DNA from: Oscillospiraceae bacterium
GTDB taxonomy: Bacteria > Bacillota > Clostridia > Oscillospirales > Ruminococcaceae
Reading direction: 5' to 3'
Assembly (NCBI GenBank): GCA_017545185.1
Contig: JAFWQJ010000021.1
Location: 1 to 48,520 of the forward strand
Length of the DNA stretch: 48,520 bases
In this document: positions 1 through 8,423 of the stretch, in pieces
Numbering within the stretch: position 1 is the first letter of the stretch
Layout of the letters: every line of letters begins with the position of its first letter
Made by a program: the position numbers and the translations under genes
The notes under the pieces: model-generated
The model's database searches: none
Told to the model about the DNA's origin: nothing
What the model saw: only the letters and a program-made list of their open reading frames with translations

Positions 1-42
1 ACATCTCGTCATAATTTTCAATATAAAAGTGAAAAAAGAAAA

Positions 43-76
43 GCACTCTTTTCATTGAGCGGCTGGAAAAGAGTGC
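43..76 (-). terminator. Rho-independent terminator, minus strand
   Basis: Two 11-base arms (GCACTCTTTTC at 43-53 and its exact complement at 66-76) enclose a 12-base loop. Read on the minus strand the hairpin is followed by a T-rich run (positions 42 down to about 25). It would end minus-strand transcripts. No convincing gene lies between it and the tRNA. Confidence 0.6.
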
Positions 77-456
77 CGATACATTATTATCGAATATGAC
101 TGTCTAATCTTATACCTGTATCCATTAAATGTGGTTTCCGATGAAAGCCGTAGAAATCATATATGTACATGATTGAATAAGACATTGCTCTAATATTTCG
201 AATAATAATTGATATCCTGCTTCGGTTGTTCCTCAACCTTATAGTCTCTGCGAATTCCAATTGATAATGAGCTTGCCGCCGTGTTTACAGCTGTTCCGAC
301 GGTATCCGGAAGCAGTACGCCGGGATGACCGTGCTCTGCGTCTGTCACGGCGGGGTGTGCCGCGCTGCGGAGACCTGTTCCGCGATATGATAACAGATGT
401 GTTTTCACAGTTCTTTTGGGAAACTGTGGGCTGAGCGCGTATGAGATATGAAAAAA
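77..456. other. AT-rich non-coding stretch beside tRNA-Arg
   Basis: This 380-bp stretch holds no gene I can support. The first 230 bp or so of the window are clearly richer in A and T than the rest. Short open frames near 190-530 have no recognisable motif, no good ribosome binding site and a composition unlike the neighbouring genes. Its place just past the 3' end of a tRNA gene would suit an integration scar, but no repeat of the tRNA 3' end is visible here. Confidence 0.4.
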
Positions 457-483
457 CCGGAACTGACAATATGTCAATTCCGG
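457..483 (-). terminator. Second terminator downstream of tRNA-Arg
   Basis: A near-perfect hairpin (outer arms CCGGAA/TTCCGG, inner arms TGACA/TGTCA, loop ATA) is followed on the minus strand by TTTTTT. It lies 14 bp beyond the first tRNA terminator, so the two form a tandem pair. Confidence 0.65.
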
Positions 484-497
484 CTGCTGTTACAAAA

Positions 498-525
498 ATC
501 CCGGCGAAGTCACCCTCGCCGGGAT
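498..525 (-). terminator. Terminator of tRNA-Arg
   Basis: Perfect 10-base arms (ATCCCGGCGA/TCGCCGGGAT) with an 8-base loop are followed on the minus strand by TTTTG. It starts 4 bases past the tRNA 3' end. Confidence 0.8.
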
Positions 526-529
526 CCAG

Positions 530-603
530 CACCCCAAACCGGAATCGAACCGATGGCCTAACGCTTAGGAGGCGTTCGCTCTATCCTACTGAGCTATTGG
601 GGC
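530..603 (-). tRNA. tRNA-Arg, anticodon CCU (reads AGG)
   Basis: The minus strand folds as a complete cloverleaf. The acceptor stem is GCCCCAA against TTGGGGT (a G-U pair at 1:72) with G as discriminator base. The D arm has GCTC...GAGC. The anticodon stem AACGC/GCGTT holds the loop CTCCTAA, so the anticodon is CCT. The variable region is AGGCC and the T arm is ATCGG-TTCGATT-CCGGT. The 3' CCA is not encoded (the genome reads CTG after the discriminator), so it must be added by the CCA-adding enzyme. The gene has its own promoter at 617-645 and tandem terminators. Confidence 0.95.
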
Positions 604-616
604 AAATCACCTATAT

Positions 617-645
617 ATTATAGCACATTCGCCGGCGCAGGTCAA
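617..645 (-). promoter_or_regulatory. Promoter of tRNA-Arg
   Basis: On the minus strand TTGACC (640-645), a 17-bp spacer and TATAAT (617-622) form a sigma-A-type promoter. The -10 box ends 13 bp before the tRNA 5' end. The -35 box lies in the loop of the hairpin at 627-657. Confidence 0.85.
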
Positions 646-657
646 GCACCGGCGAAT
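627..657 (+). terminator. Hairpin with T-tract on the plus strand, after the GT2 gene
   Basis: ATTCGCCGG (627-635) pairs with CCGGCGAAT (649-657), with GC/GC continuing inward, and is followed on the plus strand by ATTTTTTC. As a terminator it would stop plus-strand (antisense) transcription. On the minus strand it is a hairpin after the GT2 stop codon but has no T-tail. The tRNA -35 box sits in its loop. Confidence 0.55.
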
Positions 658-670
658 ATTTTTTCAAAAG

Positions 671-1642
671 TCATTCTTCCGCATCGGTATCGTTGATGAA
701 ATCGGCGATGATATACCGCGGACGCGCCTTGACCTCCGCATAGATCTTGCCGACATACTCACCGATGATGCCGAGGCCGAGCAGCTGCAGGCCGCCGATC
801 AGCCAGATCGAGCACATGGTACTGGACCAGCCAAGCTCGGAGTGTCCTGCGATCTTGACGATGAACGCCCAGATAAACGCAATGACGCTGAGGATCGACA
901 TGACCACGCCGACCGTCGTAATGAGCTTCAGCGGCTTGGTGCTGAACGAGGTGATGCCGTTGATCGCAAAGGCGAGCATCTTTTTCAGCGGATACTTGCT
1001 TTCGCCGGCGAAACGCTCTGCGCGCTCGTAGTAGACGCTGCAGCTCTGGAAGCCGATCAGCGGCACCATGCCGCGCAGGAACAGATTTACCTCTTTGAAG
1101 TTGGCGAGCTCCGCGAGGACGCGCTTGCTCATGAGGCGGAAATCCGCGTGGTTATAGACCACATCGGCACCCATGACCTTCATGAACTTGTAGAAGCCCT
1201 CTGCGGTGAAGCGCTTGAAGAAGGTATCGGTATCTCTGGCGCTGCGAACGCCGTAGACGACCTGATTGCCCTCGTAGTATTTCTCGACCATTGCGTCGAT
1301 CGTGTTGATATCGTCCTGCAGGTCGGCGTCCATGGTGATCGCCATATCGCAGAGCTCTTTGACGGTCATCAGACCCGCGAGCACGGCGTTCTGGTGCCCC
1401 GCATTATGCGCGAGGTTGACGCCGGAGAAGAACGCGGGATCTTCCTGATGCAGCTCCTGAATGATCTGCCATGTTTTATCCTTGGAGCCGTCGTTGACAA
1501 ACACAACGCGGCTCTTTTCGGAGATCAGCTCCCGTTCGATCAGCGACTGGTACTTTTCCTTCAGACGCTTTGCGGTCTCATGCAGGACCTCCTCCTCGTT
1601 ATAACAGGGGACGACCATATAGAGGATTTCCGGTGTACTCAT
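671..1642 (-). CDS. Membrane glycosyltransferase family 2 (GtrB/DPM1-like)
   Basis: This 323-residue protein probably transfers a sugar from a nucleotide donor to undecaprenyl phosphate at the inner face of the membrane. Visible motifs are the N-terminal VVPCYNEEEV (about 10-19), VNDGSKD (49-55), the metal-binding DADLQDD (105-111) and ADFRLMSK further on. Two membrane segments follow, at about 237-260 and 276-300, the usual layout and length for the GtrB/YkcC-like group. Its ATG overlaps the stop of the upstream polytopic protein by 4 bp (ATGA), so the two are translationally coupled. In three-component glycosylation systems a GtrB homologue loads the lipid carrier and a polytopic partner uses it, which this gene order fits. 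The sugar and the final acceptor cannot be read from the sequence. Confidence 0.88.
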   Translation of the reverse strand: MSTPEILYMVVPCYNEEEVLHETAKRLKEKYQSLIERELISEKSRVVFVNDGSKDKTWQIIQELHQEDPAFFSGVNLAHNAGHQNAVLAGLMTVKELCDMAITMDADLQDDINTIDAMVEKYYEGNQVVYGVRSARDTDTFFKRFTAEGFYKFMKVMGADVVYNHADFRLMSKRVLAELANFKEVNLFLRGMVPLIGFQSCSVYYERAERFAGESKYPLKKMLAFAINGITSFSTKPLKLITTVGVVMSILSVIAFIWAFIVKIAGHSELGWSSTMCSIWLIGGLQLLGLGIIGEYVGKIYAEVKARPRYIIADFINDTDAEE

Positions 1643-3456
1643 TTCTTTGCTCCTTCTTTCCTGTTTGTCTGATCCTTTCCGGACTGCACCGGTGTATCGT
1701 CAGTGTCCGCCGGATCTTCGGCGGTTTCCTGCTCCGTGCCGGAAGGCTCCGCTGCTTCGCCGGATGCTTCCGGTGCTGCTTCTTCGGGCTCTGTCCCCGC
1801 ATCAGCAGAAGCCTCCGCAGCCGTCTCCGGAACGGCAGGATATTTTGCCGCGCAGAGCTTTCCGAGCAGGCTGTCCGGCCGGATGCGCGCCGCGGCGAAA
1901 TCATAGAAGCAGACCGCGCCGAACGCAGCGTATCCGCTCATGAGAATGAAATACGGGATGATATACTGTGCCTTGCCCTCAGAGATCAGCTGATAGAAGA
2001 ATCCGCCGAGGAACACCACGGGCAGCATGGAGAACAGGAACTGCTTTTTCTTCAGCAGATACAGCGTGCTGAGGAAGAAGCAGAAGAACACGAGCTGCGC
2101 ATAGCAGTCGATATACCGCTTGACGGGGCGCTCGCCCTCATAGCAGACCCAGTGCGCAAAGGCGTTTTTGTCCTTATACTGGTAGCGCACGGTATTGTTC
2201 CAGATGCTCTGATAGGTGGTCTCATTCCACTGGGAGACGATCTTGCGGTAGAAGAAATCGTTGGTATACTGCGGATTTTCGCGGAAGTATCTGAGCCGTT
2301 CCTTGATGAGCTCCGTGGAGCGTCTGCCGGCTTCCTCCGCGTCGAAACCGCTTTGCTCAAAGTTTGAAACGGTAATATAGATATTGTACCAGCCGGGTGC
2401 CAAGTCCGTTTCGCTCAGACCCATTGCGATCCACGAGGAATAGGGGATCGAATCACCGAACTCGAAGTCCGTGCGCTTTTCGTAGATCCGCTTGACGGCC
2501 GGCTGCACGCACATACTGAGGATCACAGTGCCTGCCAGAAACAGAACATCCATGAGGTATTTTTTCCGTGCGGGGATCTTGACGATCCAGACCAGCGCCA
2601 GCGCGATCAGCCAGATCAGATAATTCGATTTCAGCATGATCGCAAGTGCGATGCTGAGCGCTGCGCCGATGCAGCAGAGCGGTTTGCTGTCGATCAGCCA
2701 TTTCAGCTCCAGATAGACCGCCAGCAGCGCAAAGGCCATGCCGGGGAACAGTCCGTAGGTGAAGGCGCAGTCAATGACCGGCGCCGCGCTGAGTGCCAGC
2801 AGCACCGTCGTGACGAGATCGACGCGGTGATCCCTGAACAGCTTTGCGCCGATCGAGAGCAGCAGCACATTGATCATCGCGAGGAAAAATGCGTTCAGCA
2901 CCTCCAGCGCCATGACCGTATCCGGATGCTTGAACAGACTGATAAACCGGAACACGCCCTCATTGAACAGCACATAGCCGAGCTGGAACGGATAATTCTT
3001 GAAATACTGCCCGCTGATCAGTCTGTCGAAGTTGCCCTGTGCGCATTCCAGCGCCGCAGAGGTCACGGTGAAGGAATCCTCCGAAGGGCAGGTCTGCGAG
3101 GAAAGCACCCAGACCGTTCCGAGCAGGAACGTCCACACGAACAGTACGATCTGCAGCGTGCGGAGCGGGATTTTCCTGACCTTCGCGGTCAGCAGGAACA
3201 GCAGCAGCATCCCCAGACCGAGCACGATCAGGTTCAGAATGAAATTGTCATTGTAGTAGATGACGGATTCCAGCCGTTCCTTGATATCCCAGACAACATT
3301 GTAAACACCCTCGCCTTCCCTGACGACCTCCACGGCTGTCGTATGCAGCAGGCTGACTGCCGAGAGGAAAAACGCAATCAGCGCCGAAAGGATGCCTACG
3401 ACCCAGAGCGCTGCTTTTTCCGTCAGTGCAGCGAATCGGTTTTCTTTCTTTTCCAT
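1639..3456 (-). CDS. Polytopic membrane protein, probable GT-C-type glycosyltransferase
   Basis: The 605-residue protein has about ten or more hydrophobic segments, starting at about 14-36 (LWVVGILSALIAFF) and 75-95. A large outer loop follows the third segment and contains SEDSF and YPFQLGYVLFNEGVFR. Acidic residues in the first long loop are typical of GT-C enzymes, which use polyprenyl-phosphate sugars outside the membrane. The C-terminal 80 residues are a Pro/Glu/Ala-rich, probably cytoplasmic tail. The start has a clear AGGAGAA site. The gene lies 15 bp after an LRR gene and overlaps the GtrB-like gene by 4 bp, so these four genes probably form one transcript that decorates an envelope polymer or protein. 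The GT-C assignment rests on topology and context, not on a diagnostic motif. Confidence 0.7.
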   Translation of the reverse strand: MEKKENRFAALTEKAALWVVGILSALIAFFLSAVSLLHTTAVEVVREGEGVYNVVWDIKERLESVIYYNDNFILNLIVLGLGMLLLFLLTAKVRKIPLRTLQIVLFVWTFLLGTVWVLSSQTCPSEDSFTVTSAALECAQGNFDRLISGQYFKNYPFQLGYVLFNEGVFRFISLFKHPDTVMALEVLNAFFLAMINVLLLSIGAKLFRDHRVDLVTTVLLALSAAPVIDCAFTYGLFPGMAFALLAVYLELKWLIDSKPLCCIGAALSIALAIMLKSNYLIWLIALALVWIVKIPARKKYLMDVLFLAGTVILSMCVQPAVKRIYEKRTDFEFGDSIPYSSWIAMGLSETDLAPGWYNIYITVSNFEQSGFDAEEAGRRSTELIKERLRYFRENPQYTNDFFYRKIVSQWNETTYQSIWNNTVRYQYKDKNAFAHWVCYEGERPVKRYIDCYAQLVFFCFFLSTLYLLKKKQFLFSMLPVVFLGGFFYQLISEGKAQYIIPYFILMSGYAAFGAVCFYDFAAARIRPDSLLGKLCAAKYPAVPETAAEASADAGTEPEEAAPEASGEAAEPSGTEQETAEDPADTDDTPVQSGKDQTNRKEGAKK

Positions 3457-3471
3457 AGAATGGTTCTCCTG

Positions 3472-5070
3472 TTATTCTTGATCCGGCTCTGTCTCTGCCC
3501 CGGTGTCCTCTGCATCGTCCTCTGTATCATCCTCCGCATCATCCTCCGCGGAGAAGCCGTAGCTTCTGTCGTAGGGATCGCCGTCATCCTCATCGAGGAT
3601 GCTGGTGTAGTTCGGATCGCTGATCTTTTCCGGCGCGGACGCTCCCTTTGCGGCATCCGCAGCGTTCACGGACTTCTTTTTGCCGAGGATCAGGCTGCCT
3701 GCGATGATCAGAACGGCAGCAGCGACGGCGAGCACGCAGATCAGCACTGTGGGGTCGATGCCGTGCTGCCGGAAGGTGACGCCGGATTCCGCTGCATATT
3801 TCTTGGCGGCGGAAGCGGGTCTGCCGTGCAGCACAAAGGTCGGATCCAGTGTGGGCTCTGCGCCCTCCTCCTCGGAGCTGACCGCATAGCCGAATGCCTT
3901 TTCACCGATCTCCGTGACGGATTTCGGGACGGAGACCTCCCGCAGATTGCTGCAGCCGCAGAATGCATAGCCGTCGATCGACGTCACGGCTTCCGGGATC
4001 GTGACCCCGGTCAGGCCGGTGCAGAAAAACGCATAGCTGCCGATCGAGGTGATGTTCTCCGGGATCGTGACCGAGGAGAGGTTCGCACAGTGCGCAAACA
4101 GGCTCGGCGGCAGCGACGTCAGGCGGAACGGCAGATTGATTTTGTTCAGCATCCGGCAGTCGGCAAAGGCGCCGTCCCCGATCTCCGTCAGGGAATCCGG
4201 CAGCCGGACCTCCTCCAGCGCAAGTGCGCCGGAAAACGCATAGGGCATGATCTGCTCGATGCCGTTTGCGACAGTTGCCGAGCGCTCCTCGCAGCCTGCG
4301 GGATACAGCACCAGCGCCTTGCCGTCCTTCGTGACGAGCCAGCCCTGATCGTTCGTGCGGTAAACAGGGTTTGCGGGATCGACCTTGATCTCGTCCAGAC
4401 CCATGCAGGAGAGCACCGAATACATACCGAAGTCTGTGAGCGATGCCGGGAGCGAGAGCGTTTTCAGCGACATGCAGTTGACAAAGCTCATTTCGCTGAT
4501 GTGCACAAGGCCGTCCGGCAGTGTGATCTCGCTCAGACCGATATCGTAGTAAAATGCATAGGGCGGCAATGTATCAAGCCCGCGCGGCAGACGGATGCTC
4601 TCCAGCGCGTAGCAGTTGGAAAACACATATTCGTCGAGTGTTTTGACGGAATCCGGCAGCTCCAGCGATTCCAGCGCCATGCAGTAATAAAACGCACCCG
4701 CACCGATCGCCGTGACGGAATCCGGAATGCTGACGGATTCCAGCGCCGCACACTGACTGAATGCGCCGCTGCCGATCTCGGTCAGGCCGGGCTCGATCGT
4801 GACCTCCTTCAGAGACGCACAGCCGCTCAGTGCATTGTCCGCAATGCGGAGCACTTTTTTGCCGTCCTTCGTCTCCGCGGGGATCGTCAGCTTTTCGGCG
4901 GCACTGTCCGCGCCGCTGACCGCAACGCCGCCCGCAGCAATCGTATAGGTGATGCTGCCCTCGGTGAAGCTGCTCTCCGCATCCGCAGAAACAGACAGGC
5001 CGGTCATGCAGCTGCCGGCCAGCAGCAGGCTCCCGCCGATGCCGGTCAGACAGCGAATCAGCTTATTCAT
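3472..5070 (-). CDS. Membrane-anchored BspA-type leucine-rich-repeat protein
   Basis: This 532-residue surface protein has a signal peptide (1-30), then about a dozen BspA-like (LRR_5) repeats of the form LTEIGSGAFSQCAALESVSI. A membrane anchor (about 437-460, VLICVLAVAAAVLIIAG) is followed by KKK and a very acidic tail. This predicts LRRs outside and the tail inside. I chose the internal ATG at 5070 (MNKLIRCL) because it begins the signal peptide. The frame upstream is Arg-rich and lies inside the preceding gene. The ATG overlaps the previous stop by 8 bp (ATGAATAA), so translation is coupled. Its partner is a paralogue of the same layout. BspA-like repeats are known in adhesins, but the ligand is unknown. 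Confidence 0.85.
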   Translation of the reverse strand: MNKLIRCLTGIGGSLLLAGSCMTGLSVSADAESSFTEGSITYTIAAGGVAVSGADSAAEKLTIPAETKDGKKVLRIADNALSGCASLKEVTIEPGLTEIGSGAFSQCAALESVSIPDSVTAIGAGAFYYCMALESLELPDSVKTLDEYVFSNCYALESIRLPRGLDTLPPYAFYYDIGLSEITLPDGLVHISEMSFVNCMSLKTLSLPASLTDFGMYSVLSCMGLDEIKVDPANPVYRTNDQGWLVTKDGKALVLYPAGCEERSATVANGIEQIMPYAFSGALALEEVRLPDSLTEIGDGAFADCRMLNKINLPFRLTSLPPSLFAHCANLSSVTIPENITSIGSYAFFCTGLTGVTIPEAVTSIDGYAFCGCSNLREVSVPKSVTEIGEKAFGYAVSSEEEGAEPTLDPTFVLHGRPASAAKKYAAESGVTFRQHGIDPTVLICVLAVAAAVLIIAGSLILGKKKSVNAADAAKGASAPEKISDPNYTSILDEDDGDPYDRSYGFSAEDDAEDDTEDDAEDTGAETEPDQE

Positions 5071-6364
5071 CGCCGGTTTCCTCCTCAGACGCGTCCTCCT
5101 CCGGCTCAGCCGCTTCTGCATCGGCGGCTTCCGGTTCTTCTGCTTCGGCTTTCTCCGGTTTGGTCTGACCGGCAGCTTTCGCAGAATCCTGCTTCTGTTC
5201 CGGCGCCTTTTTGTTTTTGCCGGTGATGAATACGAACACCGCAATGGCGAGCAGCAGCAAAATACAGACAATGATGCCGATCACACGGACTGCGCTGTTC
5301 TTCTTCTCGGTCGCTTCGATCTCTTCTGCGGAAGCGCCGGTGTTCACGAAATTGAAGGCTCTGTTCTCGCCGCCGCTTCTTGCATACTGCTCCGCACCGG
5401 TGCCGAGCTCGCCGCCGATGATGAAATCCGTATTCATCTGCAGCTCGCCGTTTTCATCCAGCGTATAGCCGAATGCCTTTTCCCCGATCTCCTCGACGGA
5501 CTTCGGGAGCAGAATCTCAGCCAGATTTGTCTGCGCGAATGCCTGCCTGCCGATGGTTGTAACGGTCTCCGGCAGCGTGACCTCCGAAAGCGCGGTTGCG
5601 GCAAATGTCGCAAAGCCGATGCTTTGCAGCTTCGCCGGCAGCTGCACCGATGCCAGATTGCTGCAGCTGTTGAACACGAAATCCGCAAGCTCCGTCACGC
5701 CGTCCGGGATCACCACGGATTTCAGTCCGGGGCAGTCCGAAAACGCCGCAATGCCGATGCTTTTCAGGGAATCCGGCAGCGAAAGCGAAGTCATGGATTC
5801 ACAGCAGGCAAAGGCGACATTGCCGACGCCCGTGATGCCCTCCGGAATGACGACATCCGTCGGCATCTTGCCGAGCGGATAACGCTCCAGAACCGTGCCT
5901 CCTCCGCTGTACAGAACGCCGTCCTTCACCTCAAAGACCGGATTGCCGCTCTCCACACGGTATTCCGTCAGCTTCTGGCAGTTGACGAAGGCGTAATCCC
6001 CGAGCGAGGTCAGCGTGGCCGGAAGCGTCACCGTCTGCAGGTAATCCGCATCGACAAACGCATTCTTGCCGAGCTGCACGACTGCCAGACCGTCCAGCTC
6101 CGACGGGATCTCCAGATCGGTCACTCTGCTGTTGAAGCTTTCGATACAGGCAGCCTGTTCACCGCTGTCATCGGCAGCTTCCAGCTTGGTGTAGGTATAG
6201 TCTCCGCTTTCATAGGTCGGAGGCGTGTCGTCGTCGCCGTCCTGAAGGATATATTCGTCATCCTCCAGCTCGATCTCTGCGGCAGCCGGCAGTGCTGCGG
6301 CTGCAAATCCAAGCAGTGCCGCGCAGAACAGTGCACCGCTGCGATAAATTTTCTGAAGCTTCAT
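5063..6364 (-). CDS. Membrane-anchored BspA-type leucine-rich-repeat protein
   Basis: The 433-residue protein has a signal peptide (1-29, ending ALPAAAE) and a short acidic linker. About eight LRR_5 repeats follow between about 85 and 300 (for example VTELADFVFNSCSNLASVQL). A membrane segment lies at about 359-381 (VIGIIVCILLLLAIAVFVF), followed by a Lys-rich stop-transfer stretch and a Glu/Ala-rich tail of 50 residues. It is the upstream partner of the similar LRR gene and is translationally coupled to it. The ribosome binding site is a strong GGGAGGGAG. The glmS terminator lies just upstream and no clear promoter is visible between the two, so expression may depend on read-through from glmS. 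The role is probably adhesion or surface recognition. Confidence 0.85.
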   Translation of the reverse strand: MKLQKIYRSGALFCAALLGFAAAALPAAAEIELEDDEYILQDGDDDTPPTYESGDYTYTKLEAADDSGEQAACIESFNSRVTDLEIPSELDGLAVVQLGKNAFVDADYLQTVTLPATLTSLGDYAFVNCQKLTEYRVESGNPVFEVKDGVLYSGGGTVLERYPLGKMPTDVVIPEGITGVGNVAFACCESMTSLSLPDSLKSIGIAAFSDCPGLKSVVIPDGVTELADFVFNSCSNLASVQLPAKLQSIGFATFAATALSEVTLPETVTTIGRQAFAQTNLAEILLPKSVEEIGEKAFGYTLDENGELQMNTDFIIGGELGTGAEQYARSGGENRAFNFVNTGASAEEIEATEKKNSAVRVIGIIVCILLLLAIAVFVFITGKNKKAPEQKQDSAKAAGQTKPEKAEAEEPEAADAEAAEPEEDASEEETGDE

Positions 6365-6399
6365 CTTCAGATCTCCCTCCCGAATGAAAATGCATAAAA

Positions 6400-6436
6400 G
6401 GGCGAAAACGGGGCAAGCGTCCCCTGTTTCCGCCCC
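6400..6436 (-). terminator. Terminator of glmS
   Basis: On the minus strand GGGCGGAAACAGGGG pairs with CCCCGTTTTCGCCC around a 7-base loop and is followed by TTTTATGCATTTT. It lies between the glmS stop and the LRR gene. Confidence 0.75.
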
Positions 6437-6473
6437 GGCGGTACTTGCAGTGCGTGAATGTCAGAACCTGCTG

Positions 6474-8300
6474 TTATTCGACCGTGACCGATTTCGCAAG
6501 GTTTCGCGGCTTGTCCACATCGTTTCCGCGGAGCACTGCCGTATAATAGGCAATGAGCTGCAGCGGGACAACGGCCGGCATCGGCATCAGCTGATCGTCC
6601 GCTGTTTCCGGCAGGCGGAAGCAGTGATCCGCGATATCTGCCTCCGGCTGATAGGAATCTCCGCAGACAAGGATCGTCACAGCCCCTCTTGCCTTGACCT
6701 CCTTGATATTGGAGACGGTCTTTTCATGCAGCGCCTTCTGGGTATCGACGGCGATGACCGGCATTCCCGGATAGATCAGGGAGATCGTGCCGTGCTTTAA
6801 TTCCCCGGCTGCGTAGGCTTCGCTGTGGATATAGCTGATCTCCTTCAGCTTCAGCGAGCCCTCCATGGAAAGTGCATAGTCAAGACCTCTGCCGATATAG
6901 AGCAGGGACTCTGCCTTCAGCAGCGATCCGGCAATTTCTTTCAGCGCATCCTTCCGTGCAAGGATCTCCGTGATGACCGCAGGCATTTCCAGAAGCTGTG
7001 CGGTCAGGCGGCGGCAGGTCTCCTCTGTGATCGTTCCTCTGGAGAGTGCGAGCTCGAATGCGAACAGATACATCACGGCGATCTGTACCATATAGGCCTT
7101 GGTCGATGCGACCGCGATCTCGGGGCCTGCGTGCGTATAGATCAGCATGTCCGCTTCGCGTGCGATCGAGGAGCCCTTTGCGTTCACGACGGCCAGCGTC
7201 TTTGCGCCGAGCTGCTTGGCAAGGCGCATCGCCGCAAGGCTGTCGGCGGTCTCGCCGGACTGTGAGATAATGATGATGAGGTCACCCGCACCGATCAGCG
7301 GGCTCCGGTACCGGAACTCGGATGCAATGTCCACGATGACCGGCACGCCGGCCAGCTTCTCAATGACATTCTTGCCGACCATGCCCGCGTGCATCGCGGT
7401 GCCGCAGGCGACAATATAAATATTGCGGAAATCCCGGATATTCTCCTTTGTGATGCCGCATTCGCTCAGATCGGGCAGGCCGTTCGCAACGCGCGGCAGA
7501 ACCGTCCTGCGGATCGCTTCGGGCTGCTCATGGATCTCCTTGAGCATGAAGTGCTCATAGCCCTGCTTTTCGGCGGCGTCCATGTCCCAGTCTGCGGTCA
7601 TGAGCTGCTTTTCAAGCGGATTGGACTGCATGTCGAAAAAGCGGATGCCGTTCCGGTCGAGCACCGCGATCTCGTCATGCTCCAGAAGATAGTAGTTCTT
7701 GGTGTATTTCAGAATTGCGGGAACGTCCGACGCGATGAAGCTTTCGCCCTCGCCTGCGCCGACGATCAGCGGGCTTTCGCGGCGGACGGCATAGACCGTA
7801 TCCGGGAAATCGCTGAACAGGATGCCGAGCGCAAAGCTGCCCCTGATCTGCTCCATGGTTTTGGCGATCGCTGCGAGCGGATCGCCTGCATAGTTCTGAT
7901 CGAGCAGCTGCGCTGCGACCTCTGTGTCGGTATCGGAAACAAAGGAACGGCCGGCTTCCGTGAGACGCTGCTTCAGTTCCCTGAAGTTTTCGATGATGCC
8001 GTTGTGCACCAGCGTGACATATCTGCCGCCGCGGTGCGGGTGCGAGTTGAGATCGGAGGGCTCACCGTGGGTCGCCCAGCGGGTATGCCCGATGCCGGCG
8101 TTCCCCTGCGGGATGCCGGTATGCTTCATTTGTTCGGAGAGATCTGCAAGGCGTCCCTTGGATTTCCGCATCCGGATCTGCCCCTGTTCAAAGACGGCGA
8201 TCCCGGCTGAATCATAGCCGCGGTATTCCAGCTTGGAGAGCGCGTCGATCAGAACCTCCGCGCAGCTTCGTCTGCCGACGTAGCCGACAATTCCACACAT
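6474..8300 (-). CDS. glmS: Glutamine-fructose-6-phosphate aminotransferase (isomerizing)
   Basis: GlmS makes glucosamine-6-phosphate from fructose-6-phosphate and glutamine, the first step towards UDP-GlcNAc for peptidoglycan. At 608 residues it has the usual length. The N-terminal glutaminase domain begins MCGIVGYVG, with the catalytic Cys2 exposed after Met removal. Two SIS sugar isomerase domains follow (for example SQSGETADSLAA). The C-terminus KPRNLAKSVTVE is the family signature. The gene has its own promoter at 8357-8385, a GAAAGGA ribosome binding site and a terminator at 6400-6436. Its predicted leader is only about 50 nt, too short for the glmS ribozyme that controls this gene in many Firmicutes. 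Confidence 0.97.
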   Translation of the reverse strand: MCGIVGYVGRRSCAEVLIDALSKLEYRGYDSAGIAVFEQGQIRMRKSKGRLADLSEQMKHTGIPQGNAGIGHTRWATHGEPSDLNSHPHRGGRYVTLVHNGIIENFRELKQRLTEAGRSFVSDTDTEVAAQLLDQNYAGDPLAAIAKTMEQIRGSFALGILFSDFPDTVYAVRRESPLIVGAGEGESFIASDVPAILKYTKNYYLLEHDEIAVLDRNGIRFFDMQSNPLEKQLMTADWDMDAAEKQGYEHFMLKEIHEQPEAIRRTVLPRVANGLPDLSECGITKENIRDFRNIYIVACGTAMHAGMVGKNVIEKLAGVPVIVDIASEFRYRSPLIGAGDLIIIISQSGETADSLAAMRLAKQLGAKTLAVVNAKGSSIAREADMLIYTHAGPEIAVASTKAYMVQIAVMYLFAFELALSRGTITEETCRRLTAQLLEMPAVITEILARKDALKEIAGSLLKAESLLYIGRGLDYALSMEGSLKLKEISYIHSEAYAAGELKHGTISLIYPGMPVIAVDTQKALHEKTVSNIKEVKARGAVTILVCGDSYQPEADIADHCFRLPETADDQLMPMPAVVPLQLIAYYTAVLRGNDVDKPRNLAKSVTVE

Positions 8301-8356
8301 ATTTTTCGTAATCCTTTCAGTTGTCTTGCACGGTATCCGTCCGGATACACAAAGCT

Positions 8357-8385
8357 ATTATAGCATATCTCTATCTAAAAAGCAA
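8357..8385 (-). promoter_or_regulatory. Promoter of glmS
   Basis: TTGCTT (8380-8385), a 17-bp spacer and TATAAT (8357-8362) on the minus strand. The predicted start near 8350 leaves a leader of about 50 nt. Confidence 0.8.
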
Positions 8386-8423
8386 GCGGAAATCCCGTTT
8401 TCCGCGCAGAACGCCGTCCGGCA

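Noticed and set aside
190-532. Small frames of 95-97 codons near the left edge
   Set aside because: There is no ribosome binding site, no motif, and they overlap terminators of the tRNA gene.
2827-5226. Long open frame (about 800 codons) on the plus strand opposite the LRR and membrane protein genes
   Set aside because: It is antisense to well-supported genes with signal peptides and LRRs. Its product is Arg/His/Cys-rich with no motif. GC-rich codon use leaves the opposite frame open.
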